A DNA stretch of 37,219 nt from Collinsella aerofaciens (GCA_008671285.1 RPYR01000153.1:1-37219); one strand, 5' to 3'; shown: positions 8,081-15,996, numbered from the stretch's first letter. Notes: generated from the letters alone by a model not told the origin. A program made the numbers and translations.

Positions 8081-9079
8081 CTACAGGTCCACCTCGTTGA
8101 GCCACGTCGGCAGCGCGGTCTGCCGGATGCCTGCCGTCTGCAGCTTTTTGGCGAGCATTCCTGCCGAGCGGACCTCGTTCATGGTAAAGCGCAGCAGAGG
8201 GTGACCGTAGAGCGATAGGTGCGCTTCGCGCTGTCGTTCGGCAACGAGCGCCTCGGCGGTGGTGCGTCCGGCCAGCATGGTCTGGTCGGTATATTTGATG
8301 AGCCCGTCGAGCTCGCCCAGCGTGAGTTCCCGCGCCTGGCGCTCCCAGGCAAAGTCCGTTCGTATGGGCTTGGCCGAATCGAAGGGGTCCGTCAACTCGT
8401 ATTGAAGCCAGTCGGGCGCAAAGCCCGTCTCGATCATGACGGCTCGGGCGACCGATTCCCCGCCGCTCTCGGCGCGGGCGTCGGCATATCGAAGCGTTGT
8501 GAGGGCGGTGCGAATCGCGCGACCATTGCGGGCAGTCGCTCGTTGCTCAACGGCCTCCATCAGCTGTTCCCGCGCAAGGCCGAGCTTTGAGATCGCCGAA
8601 TCGGCAATGGGCATGCCGTCGACAAAACCAGTTTGCAGCAGGCAATCTGTGGCCGTTTGGATGGGCGGCGTTACCGATATGCCGGCTCTGCGTATTGCTC
8701 CGGCCGGCTCAATCTGGTGTCGCTGAATATGTGCGCCCGGACGAGCCGACGGCTTTGTCGAGCTGCAAACATGCACGACATTCAGGTGTCGCCACGAGAC
8801 CTCGAGCCCCAGCAGGCAAGCTGCCGAAAACGAGCAGAACGTCCAATCGGGATGGATGATCGCAAGGGCGCGGATAATCTCGCAATGGCGTTGCGCTCGG
8901 TTGAGTTCATCCCAGCGCGTTTTTCGCGCAAACAACCCCGGAATGGGCGAGACAACCGTGCCGCCGGTGCGCCGAAGGAGCGCTTTTCGGATCGCCGTGC
9001 TCGGGGGAATCAGGCAGCGCCCCTCTTGTTCGGCTTGGTTCAACAGCTGGTCGATGAGTTGGTCATTGCAATGGGTCAT
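8081..9079 (-). CDS. AbiEi-like protein with C-terminal DUF559/Vsr-like nuclease fold
   Basis: 332 residues. ATG at 9077-9079 has a strong AAAGGAGG site 10-11 bases upstream on this strand. The N-terminal part (LIPPSTAIRKALLRRTGGTVVSPIPGLFAR) resembles the winged-helix AbiEi antitoxin domain. The C-terminal third carries a pattern seen in actinobacterial DUF559-type proteins: GGESVARAVM, then QYELTDPFDS, RTDFAW and LGELDGLIKY, i.e. a PD-(D/E)xK-like core with D and E conserved. No AbiEii nucleotidyltransferase toxin is adjacent, so this is not a normal AbiE pair. It stands alone between the two palindrome arrays. Function unknown; a DNA-binding or nuclease role is inference. Confidence 0.75.
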   Translation of the reverse strand: MTHCNDQLIDQLLNQAEQEGRCLIPPSTAIRKALLRRTGGTVVSPIPGLFARKTRWDELNRAQRHCEIIRALAIIHPDWTFCSFSAACLLGLEVSWRHLNVVHVCSSTKPSARPGAHIQRHQIEPAGAIRRAGISVTPPIQTATDCLLQTGFVDGMPIADSAISKLGLAREQLMEAVEQRATARNGRAIRTALTTLRYADARAESGGESVARAVMIETGFAPDWLQYELTDPFDSAKPIRTDFAWERQARELTLGELDGLIKYTDQTMLAGRTTAEALVAERQREAHLSLYGHPLLRFTMNEVRSAGMLAKKLQTAGIRQTALPTWLNEVDL

Positions 9080-9374
9080 GAGCTACCGCCTCCTTTTGGG
9101 TAGCAAAAACGTATCAGCTGGAACTTGCCGCTCAGCTGACCAAAAGCTGACCAAAATCTAACCATGCAGGTAGATGACCTGCTTTTGGCGACATATTTCT
9201 TGTTTGAATCGGTGGGTGGTAATCGGCACCCGTGAACGGTAGCTAGATATGAAGTCTTGGTAAGTTTCGAGACGTGTACTTTTTGAAAAAGAGCATTCTA
9301 TCTGCTGTTTTGTGTTTCTGGATCGCATATTTGAAGGCATGTGATAAGGGCGGAGGATCGTCATCTTGTACCTG
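9080..9374. other. intergenic region upstream of the AbiEi-like gene, with tandem 11-bp repeat
   Basis: The 530 bases between the AbiEi-like gene and the next gene start with lower-GC DNA. GCTGACCAAAA occurs twice in tandem at 9135-9145 and 9146-9156 (about one helical turn), 56-77 bp upstream of the AbiEi-like start codon, where a regulator could bind. No convincing ORF was found: the open frame at 9158-9364 (-) has no ribosome binding site and no recognisable family. The remainder holds the second palindrome block (9375-9484) and the inverted repeat at 9539-9594. Confidence 0.5.
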
Positions 9375-9484
9375 AGGAAACCGTGACCCGGAATTGCCGC
9401 TCGGAATGGGACGCGCTTTCCGGAACAGCCCTCAAGCGGAAACTGTGTCCCAGATTTCGGCCCCAGAGTGGGATACCGTTTCCG
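9375..9484. repeat. second block of the 48-bp palindrome family (2 units, 62-bp period)
   Basis: Units at 9375-9422 and 9437-9484 have the same build as those at 7713-8007: an arm such as CGGAAACTGTGTCCC, an 18-base centre and a GGGACGCGCTTTCCG-type arm. Their starts are 62 bases apart. The centre of the first unit, and the CTCAAG that ends the spacer, nearly repeat those of units 1-2 of the first array, so the two blocks share origin. Confidence 0.88.
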
Positions 9485-9538
9485 GAACGGTCCACGTGCG
9501 GTGGTGTACCGCCCCTTTCGTGTGCACCGCTTGTCGAA

Positions 9539-9594
9539 TTACGTTATAGCTAGCTATATTATAGGAAGGTATAATATAGCTAGCTATAACGTAA
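9539..9594. promoter_or_regulatory. perfect 24-bp inverted repeat containing two 14-bp operators
   Basis: Arms 9539-9562 and 9571-9594 are perfectly complementary with an 8-base centre. Each arm contains the self-complementary TATAGCTAGCTATA (9545-9558 and 9575-9588), centres 30 bp apart, close to three helical turns. TATAAT is present at 9570-9575 on the + strand and mirrored at 9558-9563 on the - strand, so two divergent -10 elements are possible. The repeat ends 15 bp before the ATPase start codon at 9610, so it is probably an operator overlapping its promoter, or an mRNA hairpin sequestering the 5' end. Confidence 0.75.
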
Positions 9595-9609
9595 AGGAAG
9601 GATGGCCCT

Positions 9610-11001
9610 ATGTTTATCGGAAGAACAGTGGAAATGTCCGAGCTCAATCGACTGTATGGCACGGGCTCCTTTGAGATGCCTGTGATTTACGGCCGCCGTC
9701 GCGTGGGCAAAACGCGTCTTATCACAGAGTTTATCCAAGGCAAGAAGGCTATTTACTTTCAAGCTCGTCGTACCAATGCAGAGGCAAACCTGCACGGCTT
9801 TAGCCAGGCGATACTTGCAGACTCGGTTGGTGCTGCAGGCGTGTCGTTTCGTAGTTTTGACGAAGCGTTCGATGCATTGGCCACCATGGCTCGCACGGAA
9901 CGTTTGATTGTCGTGATCGACGAGTATCCTTATCTCGCCCAATCGAATCCCGAGATCAGCTCGTTGCTGCAAGACAAGATCGATCACTTGTACAAAGAGA
10001 CCAAGCTTATGCTTATCCTGTGCGGGTCGTCGCTTTCGTTTATGGAAGAGCAGGTGTTGGGCTACGAGAGTCCGCTATACGGTAGGCGTACGGCCCAGTT
10101 TAAGATCATGCCGCTCGATTTTATGACGACCCTCGGCCTGTGGCAGAGCATGGGTCGCGAAGACGCTGCAGTTTGCTATGGCATGACGGGTGGCATTCCT
10201 GCATATATCGAGAAAGTCGATCCTGCCGCACCGCTCAAGGACAACATCAAACGTCTTTTTCTTACTCCTACGGGCTATCTCTTTGAGGAGCCGAGTAACC
10301 TGCTATTGCAGGAGTGCCGCAATCCCGAGCAATATGATGCGATCGTGCAAGCAATTGCTCAGGGGCGCTCGAAGATCTCGGAGATTGCGAGCTCTACGGG
10401 AATCCCTGCGAGCAACGTAAAGAGCTATGTGGATAAGCTGGCGTCGCTTGGGATTGTCGAGCGCGAGCTGCCCCTAAACGAGACGAGCAATAAGCGAGCC
10501 GTGTATCTGCTGAGCGATCAGATGTTTAGGTTCTGGTACAAGTTTGTTCCGCAGAACATTGGGCTGATTCAAAACGATATGGCCGAGATGGCGTATAAGC
10601 GCATTGAGCCACACGTATCGGATTACATGGGTACGGTCTTTGAGCTTATATGCAGACAATACGTGTACGAACTCGCGCGGGCGGGCCAGCTCGATGTGGT
10701 TCCGGCAAGCGTTGGGCGCTGGTGGGGGACGGATAATCGCACGCATACGCAGGAAGAAATCGACTTGATTGTTGACGATGGCGAGGGCACTGCGCTGTTT
10801 GCGGAGTGCAAATGGCGCAATGAACCGGCGGGCGAAGACGTGCTGCAAAAGCTCGTATACCGAAGCGAGCTCTTTAGGCGGCAGCATAAAAGCTATGCGA
10901 TCTTCTCGAAGCGAGGCTTTACGCAAGGATGTCAGGAAGCTGCGGCGAGCAGGGGAGATGCCAAGCTGATTTCGTTTGCCGAGATGTGCGAGCGGAGATA
11001 A
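9610..11001 (+). CDS. P-loop ATPase with C-terminal DUF234 nuclease-like domain
   Basis: 463 residues. ATG 9610 follows AAAGGAAGG. Walker A is GRRRVGKT at about 28-35; Walker B is VVIDEYPYL with D104/E105; the following LILCGSS fits sensor 1. A winged-helix stretch lies near 255-290 (ISEIASSTGIPASNVKSYVDKL). The C-terminus (about 382-406) has EEIDLIVDD then ALFAECKW, the D...ExK core of the DUF234 PD-(D/E)xK-like domain. The family is common in archaea and anaerobic bacteria, is often a lone gene beside mobile or defence loci, and lacks a settled function. Codon use is visibly more AT-rich than the ssnA-XDH genes, suggesting transfer. Expression is probably controlled by the inverted repeat just upstream. 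Confidence 0.85.
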   Translation: MFIGRTVEMSELNRLYGTGSFEMPVIYGRRRVGKTRLITEFIQGKKAIYFQARRTNAEANLHGFSQAILADSVGAAGVSFRSFDEAFDALATMARTERLIVVIDEYPYLAQSNPEISSLLQDKIDHLYKETKLMLILCGSSLSFMEEQVLGYESPLYGRRTAQFKIMPLDFMTTLGLWQSMGREDAAVCYGMTGGIPAYIEKVDPAAPLKDNIKRLFLTPTGYLFEEPSNLLLQECRNPEQYDAIVQAIAQGRSKISEIASSTGIPASNVKSYVDKLASLGIVERELPLNETSNKRAVYLLSDQMFRFWYKFVPQNIGLIQNDMAEMAYKRIEPHVSDYMGTVFELICRQYVYELARAGQLDVVPASVGRWWGTDNRTHTQEEIDLIVDDGEGTALFAECKWRNEPAGEDVLQKLVYRSELFRRQHKSYAIFSKRGFTQGCQEAAASRGDAKLISFAEMCERR

Positions 11002-11052
11002 CCAAGCACGCTCTGATGTGATGCTCGGAATGGGTCGCGCTAAGGATGTCAA

Positions 11053-11161
11053 GCGTAAAACCTTCAATGAAAATGGCGTAAAAACTACATCTGTCATGGC
11101 GTAAAAACTACATTGAAAGTAGCGTAAAATCAGCATTGAGAATGGCGTAATTTCGCATATC
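11053..11161 (+). repeat. 23-bp iterons, four copies plus a decayed fifth
   Basis: GCGTAA begins at 11053, 11076, 11099, 11122 and 11145, an exact 23-bp period. The consensus is close to GCGTAAAAACTACATTGA followed by AAATG; copies two and three match it best and the fifth keeps only the first six bases well. The array fills the gap between the two ATPase genes and ends about 20 bp before the start codon at 11187. Iterons so near a start codon usually bind a regulator, often the product of the gene itself. Confidence 0.85.
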
Positions 11162-11186
11162 GCGTGATAGAGAGCGACGGCCGTCT

Positions 11187-12482
11187 ATGGATGCACCAAA
11201 GAGATTGACCCAAAAGGGATATAGGCCCCGGCTCATAGAGGAGCGCCTCGACACCCTTATGCGGGCGTTTGGCTGTGTGGAGATCAACGGCCCCAAATGG
11301 TGCGGCAAGACCTGGACGGCGCTCTCTCGCTCGGCGAGCGTCTCCAGGCTCGATGAGCCTGCGCAGCGTGCGGCGGCAGAGGTCGACCCAAGCCTGGCGC
11401 TCATCGGCGATGCGCCACACCTGGTCGATGAATGGCAGGAGGTGCCCGAGGTTTGGGATGCCGCCCGGCGTTTCGTGGACGCGAGCGGCAACGAACGGGG
11501 GACACTTTTGCTCACGGGCTCGACCGCGCTCAAAAGCGAGGAGCGCAGCCATGTTCGTCATTCCGGCACGGGTAGGATCGCCTGTCTGTCAATGCGCCCC
11601 ATGGCCCTGTGTGAGTCGGGCGACGGCGAGCCGCTCGTGTCACTGGCAAGCCTCTTTAAGGGCGAGGATTTTGCCCCTCAGCGTCGCGAGAGCACGGTGG
11701 ATGACGTCGCCCGCTGGTGCTGCAGGGGCGGTTGGCCTGCAAATCTTGGGCTTTCGGAAGATCTTGCGCGAGAGACGGCAAGCCAGTACGTGCACTCGGT
11801 GCTCGACGTCAACGTGCTGGACGAGGGCATGTCGCCCGAGCTTGCACACGGCCTTTTGCGAGCTCTTGCCATGAACGAGAGCCAGGCTGTCACGTACAAG
11901 ACGCTCGTAAAGGACGCCTCGTACGGTGAGGCGGGCCCCGACGAGAGGACCATCGCTGCGTACTTGGACCTCTTCAACAGGCTCAAGCTGACCGAGGACC
12001 TGTGCGGATGGGAGCCGCCCATGCGCTCGAAGGCCCGCGTTCGCGTGCGCCCCAAGCGCTACTTCTGTGACCCGTCACTTGCGGCGGCGTTGCTGGGGGC
12101 TACCCCTGAGCGGCTGCTTGGCGATATGCAAACGCTGGGGATGCTCTTTGAGAATCTCGTCCTGCGCGACGTGCGCGTGTTCCTTTCCACCTACGGCGGT
12201 GTCGACAACAGTGTCCATTATTTCCGAGATGAGAAGGGCCTTGAGGTCGATCTGATCGTTGAGCACGACGGGCGCTGGGGAGCCATCGAGGTCAAGCTGA
12301 GTGATGCGAAAGCAGACGATGGAGCGAGAAATCTCAAGGCGCTGGAGAGGAAAGTGCTCTCCAATCCTGCCGCCCAGAATGCCGCGCCGGCGTTTTTGGC
12401 GGTCGTGGTTGGAAAGGGGAGCATTGCCTACACACGCGACGACGGCGTGGCGGTGATTCCCATGGCGGCACTTGGGGCGTAG
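11187..12482 (+). CDS. AAA_14/DUF4143 P-loop ATPase
   Basis: 431 residues. Walker A is GPKWCGKT (35-42), the form typical of the AAA_14 family; Walker B is HLVDEWQ with D81/E82; LLLTGSTAL follows as sensor 1. The C-terminal DUF4143 region ends in a nuclease-like core, GLEVDLIVEHDGRWGAIEVK, near 350-371. The start ATG 11187 lacks a strong ribosome binding site (only GAGAGCGA), so translation may be weak or controlled. The 23-bp iterons lie immediately upstream. Proteins of this family are widespread single-gene units whose job is unknown; an association with DNA defence or mobile DNA is inferred from this neighbourhood. It shares no obvious sequence with the DUF234 ATPase beyond the P-loop plan. 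Confidence 0.85.
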   Translation: MDAPKRLTQKGYRPRLIEERLDTLMRAFGCVEINGPKWCGKTWTALSRSASVSRLDEPAQRAAAEVDPSLALIGDAPHLVDEWQEVPEVWDAARRFVDASGNERGTLLLTGSTALKSEERSHVRHSGTGRIACLSMRPMALCESGDGEPLVSLASLFKGEDFAPQRRESTVDDVARWCCRGGWPANLGLSEDLARETASQYVHSVLDVNVLDEGMSPELAHGLLRALAMNESQAVTYKTLVKDASYGEAGPDERTIAAYLDLFNRLKLTEDLCGWEPPMRSKARVRVRPKRYFCDPSLAAALLGATPERLLGDMQTLGMLFENLVLRDVRVFLSTYGGVDNSVHYFRDEKGLEVDLIVEHDGRWGAIEVKLSDAKADDGARNLKALERKVLSNPAAQNAAPAFLAVVVGKGSIAYTRDDGVAVIPMAALGA

Positions 12483-12937
12483 TGGTTTTGCGGGCGTGCC
12501 GTGCTTCCTTTACCGAAAATCCATTTGGTAAACCAGATGCTCGCGGATAGAATAAAGTTGACGGCAGCCCAAGGGTGATAGCTGGGCAGCGCCGTTGCTT
12601 GGTCAAGAGGGCAGTGCCTTAATGGCAGCGACTTGTTATGCTTCGAATGCTGCTTGAGTGCCTCGGAAAGTTCGATAAGCGCCGTGAAGAGCGAGACCAA
12701 AGCAACCAAGAGCTCTACGAGCTCTGATGGGTCCGGGATGACCGCTGATTCAAGTCACCGGGCCTAAATCTTTTTCATGCATTTGAATAGAGCGGGCGAT
12801 TCTCTTGGGGCCGTCTGCATGGCGTGCGCCCGGCGCATGGCATTGCGCCGGGCTTTCATGTCCGCGCGGCCACCTATCCTTACGGCAATGTAGCCGCCTA
12901 TGTAGCAAGCGGCAGGCAACGGAGAAAGGCCCTAACC
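12483..12937. other. 455-bp gap with a terminator and a possible small membrane-protein remnant
   Basis: No gene is firmly supported. On the - strand, 12428-12709 is open and reads two hydrophobic stretches (ELLVALVSLFTALIEL and AAVNFILSASIWFTKWIF), which could be a tiny two-span membrane protein, but it has only a TTG start, no ribosome binding site, and overlaps the end of the ATPase gene. A terminator-like hairpin is at 12828-12856. The ribosome binding site for the next gene (GGAGAAAGG, from 12920) is at the right end. Confidence 0.4.
12828..12856 (+). terminator. GC-rich terminator hairpin
   Basis: GCCCGGCGC (12828-12836) pairs perfectly with GCGCCGGGC (12845-12853) across an 8-base loop, followed by TTT. 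It probably ends transcription from the ATPase gene and argues that the exonuclease gene begins downstream at GTG 12938, not at the ATG inside the hairpin region. Confidence 0.65.
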
Positions 12938-13627
12938 GTGTCAGCTGAAAAGACGCCGTGTATCTCGGCTATCGATGCGACGAACTTTGCGCGCCAGATC
13001 GTGCTGGACTTTGAGTTTGCGCCGGTGCCAAAGCAGCGCCAGCGCCGCGGGCTACGTAACGAGATTATCGAGGTCGGCGCTGTTAAGCTCGATTACCACG
13101 GCAACGTGATGGGCGAGTTCTCGCAGCTTGTGCAGACGGAATATGCCGAAGGCGTTGCGTATCCCGTCCGCGAGCTCACGGAGATATCGGCCGTGGATAC
13201 TGCCATGGCTGATCCTCTCTACGTGGTGATGAAAAGGCTCAACGATTGGATCGGTCGCTACTCCGCCCAGGTGGTCTGTTGGAGCGGGGCAGATCGTCGA
13301 CAGCTTTTGACCGAGTGCCAGGCAAAGCACATCGATCTTTCCGCATTTCCTACGGACTGGGCCGATCTGCAGGCGTTTTACACCTGGATTATGGATGTGG
13401 GCAGCCACGGGTGTGTCTCTTTGAGTGACGCGGCAACGTGTTTTGGTTTTAACGCAAGCTTTATGCCGGTGAGCTTGTGTTCGATGCCACTTGTCGAGGC
13501 TGAGTGCAGGTCGGCGACTTGCTCGATGTCTGAGTTGCCCTTCGATCAGTTCTTGTCGAGCTCCTTTGGGCGGGAGAGGCAGCGATCTAGATATCCGCTC
13601 TTGGCATATGAGACAAGAAGCCCGTAA
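12938..13627 (+). pseudogene. DEDDh 3'-5' exonuclease with damaged C-terminus
   Basis: 229 residues from GTG 12938, which has GGAGAAAGG 9-10 bases upstream. The exonuclease fold is clear at the N-terminus: VLDFEFAP gives the first D and E, EIIEVGAVKLD follows, and VVCWSGADRRQL supplies the second D region. The third motif (His, 4-5 residues, Asp, usually followed by an A-rich helix) is missing in frame. After CVSLSDAATCFGFNASF the protein turns into unlike sequence (MPVSLCSMPLVEAECR). One other frame reads AGELVFDATCRG then a stop at about 13462-13500, resembling the expected motif with its His lost. A frameshift near 13460 plus decay is the simplest reading. If translated, the product is probably inactive. 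It lies between the ATPase and GmrSD genes. Confidence 0.6.
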
Positions 13628-13637
13628 AACTGTGGCA

Positions 13638-13675
13638 ATGTCAAAAGGCATACACAAGTGTCAGTCTTTTGACAT
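13638..13675. repeat. 10-bp inverted repeat between exonuclease and GmrSD genes
   Basis: ATGTCAAAAG (13638-13647) is the exact reverse complement of CTTTTGACAT (13666-13675), 18 bases apart. There is no T-run after it, so an operator or processing hairpin is more likely than a terminator. It is 190 bp upstream of the GmrSD start. Confidence 0.45.
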
Positions 13676-13866
13676 CGTATGATTTTGGGGAGTGGCGTGC
13701 AGCGATCGCGCGCCACCATGACGGCGTAAGTGTTTGCTTTCGTTGTAGAATCTAACGATATGAGCATCCCGGTTGCTCCAGTGCTTCGATGCTCTGGTCT
13801 TTAGCGCCTTTCGTTCAGTGGAGGACTGACCGCAAGCGGCGTAAACAAGAAAGGGGACAATCGCAA

Positions 13867-15990
13867 ATGAAAGCAACCGAGGCAAATCTACTCGACCTTA
13901 TGGGCGTGGCGAAGATGCAGTTTGTCATTCCCGTGTACCAGCGAGTTTACTCGTGGAGCGTAAAAGAGTGCGAGGTGCTTTGGGATGACGTCATGCGCGC
14001 TGGCCGTGATGGCGTATCGCACTTCGTGGGGTCGATGCTCTATATCCCCGAGTCCGAGAGCTCTGCCACGAGTATCTCGCGAGTGCTTCTGATTGACGGA
14101 CAGCAGCGTCTGACGACGTTTTCGTTGATGATTGCTGCCTTGGCTGACTATCTGGAGAGTAATCCCGACAAGGCTGGCTTCCTTGGCGATCTCAAGATTT
14201 CGGCGCTGCGGAAGAACTACCTCTTTAACGATGACGACTACAACGGTCTAGCGCGCTACAAATTGGTGCTCTCGCAGGACGATAAAGAGACGCTGTTCTC
14301 CATCGTGTCTAGGTCACCCGTGCCGGATGAAAAATCGGATCGCATTGTCGAGAACCACGCGTTCTTCCGTGAAAAGATGCACGGGAAATCATTCGACCCT
14401 GCAAGGCTTTGGGCGGGGCTAAACCGCGTGCAGGTCATCGACACTAAGCTCACCGCTGGCGTCGATAATGCCCAGCTCATATTTGAGTCCATGAACTCCA
14501 AGGGTAAGCCGCTCACGCCTATCGACCTCATTCGTAACTACGTTCTTATGTCGCTTCCCAACGACGAGCAGACCAAGCTCTACGAGGGTTACTGGCATCC
14601 GCTCGAGCGCTTGTTCGGAAAAGGCGGCGAAGAAGAGTTCAATGCATTTATCTGGTACTGGCTGTGGCTTAAAGTTCCCAATAGGATGCCGAAGGAGAAC
14701 GAGGCCTACTACGAGTTTAAGCGCTATTTCGCCGACGACTACGATGGTGACACCGAGGGTCTGCTTAAGGAGCTGCGCGGGTATGCACATAGATACGCCA
14801 GTCTGTTCCTTGGTAAGGAGAAGGACGACGGACTGCGCCGAGTGTTCGGCAGAATCGTAAGCCTCGACGTGAAGCAGATAAGGCCCCTCTTAATGTTGCT
14901 TTATTCGGTTTACGAGGGGAATGGACTAGACCGCAATGCGTTTTTACGTATCTGCGAGACTATCGAGTCGTTTCTGTTCAGGCGAGCGGTTTGCGGCAGA
15001 CTTACCACGGGCCTAAATAATTTCTTTGCCGGCATGTATCGCAATCTCGAGCAGCAGGACGATATCGAGGAGTACGTTACGGCGATGCTCCTTATCCACA
15101 GCAGCGGTATGACCGCATACTTTCCGACAGACGAGCATTTTGTCGAGGAGTTTAAGACGCGTGACTGCTACAACCGCTTCTCTAAAAAGCGCTATTACCT
15201 GGAACGCATGGAGAACTGGCACCACCCAAAGGAGCCCATCTCAGCCGACGATTACCAGATCGAGCACATCATGCCCCAGACGATCGATGATGAGCACGGC
15301 TGGAAGGAATCGCTTGGTGAGAACTGGGAAGACGTCCACGACAGGCTGTGCAACAACTTGGGAAATCTTACGCTGACGGGATACAACCAGGAGTACTCAA
15401 ACCGGTCGTTCTCGGACAAGCTCAATCTGCCTGACGTCGGATTTAAGTGCAGCCCGCTCTACCTAAACAAATCGATTGTCTCGCATGAAAAATGGGGTGA
15501 GGAAGAGATTGGGCAGCGCGCGGACGAGCTGGCGAAAGAAGCGTGCGAGATATGGAAGTATCCCGACCTCCCGGCAGACGTCGTCGACAAGTACCGTCCT
15601 TCTCGCGGGGAGTCTGACGAGGCGCCTATTTGGACTCTGCAGGAGAATCACCCCACTTTTGCCGAAGGCGGACTCAACCAGAAGCTTTTCGATGAGGTGC
15701 GCGAGTCTGTTCTGAGTGGTAATCCTTCGTGGGAGTCCTATATAGCCAAGTACTATGTAGGACTCAGGTCGGGCAAGCGAAAACTGCATGCCGTGCTAGA
15801 AGGCAGGACCAGCAACGGTGGTTGGATTGCCGTTGGCTTGGCAAAGAGTGTGGATGATCTAACGGATCCAGAGGACATGTGCCAGGACAAGCGTACGCAG
15901 GGTGGATTTGGCCCGGGCTTACCCACTTACGTTGCGCTTCGGAATGCCGATGACATTCCTGCGGTGCTCGATCTCATAAAGCAGTGCTAG
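13867..15990 (+). CDS. GmrSD-type restriction protein (DUF262 + DUF1524 in one chain)
   Basis: 707 residues from ATG 13867, with AAAGGGG upstream; an in-frame upstream start at 13789 lacks a site. The DUF262 (GmrS) half has PVYQRVYSW near 18-26 and DGQQRLTTF at about 77-85, the nucleotide-hydrolysing motif, then FESMNSKGKPLTPIDLIRN near 206. The DUF1524 (GmrD) half has YQIEHIMPQ near 463-471 and NLGNLTLTGYNQ near 496, the His-Asn core of an HNH/ββα-metal nuclease. A further C-terminal part (from about 580) with SWESYIAKYYVGLRSG ends the protein. Known relatives are NTP-driven type IV restriction enzymes that cut modified (for example glucosylated hydroxymethylcytosine) phage DNA. All key motifs are intact, so it is probably functional; target specificity cannot be read. 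Confidence 0.9.
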   Translation: MKATEANLLDLMGVAKMQFVIPVYQRVYSWSVKECEVLWDDVMRAGRDGVSHFVGSMLYIPESESSATSISRVLLIDGQQRLTTFSLMIAALADYLESNPDKAGFLGDLKISALRKNYLFNDDDYNGLARYKLVLSQDDKETLFSIVSRSPVPDEKSDRIVENHAFFREKMHGKSFDPARLWAGLNRVQVIDTKLTAGVDNAQLIFESMNSKGKPLTPIDLIRNYVLMSLPNDEQTKLYEGYWHPLERLFGKGGEEEFNAFIWYWLWLKVPNRMPKENEAYYEFKRYFADDYDGDTEGLLKELRGYAHRYASLFLGKEKDDGLRRVFGRIVSLDVKQIRPLLMLLYSVYEGNGLDRNAFLRICETIESFLFRRAVCGRLTTGLNNFFAGMYRNLEQQDDIEEYVTAMLLIHSSGMTAYFPTDEHFVEEFKTRDCYNRFSKKRYYLERMENWHHPKEPISADDYQIEHIMPQTIDDEHGWKESLGENWEDVHDRLCNNLGNLTLTGYNQEYSNRSFSDKLNLPDVGFKCSPLYLNKSIVSHEKWGEEEIGQRADELAKEACEIWKYPDLPADVVDKYRPSRGESDEAPIWTLQENHPTFAEGGLNQKLFDEVRESVLSGNPSWESYIAKYYVGLRSGKRKLHAVLEGRTSNGGWIAVGLAKSVDDLTDPEDMCQDKRTQGGFGPGLPTYVALRNADDIPAVLDLIKQC

Positions 15991-15996
15991 GTTGAA

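Noticed and set aside
9158..9364. Small - strand ORF of 68 codons
   Set aside because: No ribosome binding site, no family, unusual composition; a vague likeness to a TetR start did not hold past the first helix.
12428..12709. Small two-span membrane protein on the - strand
   Set aside because: Only a TTG start, no ribosome binding site and overlap with the ATPase 3' end; kept as a note in the gap entry.
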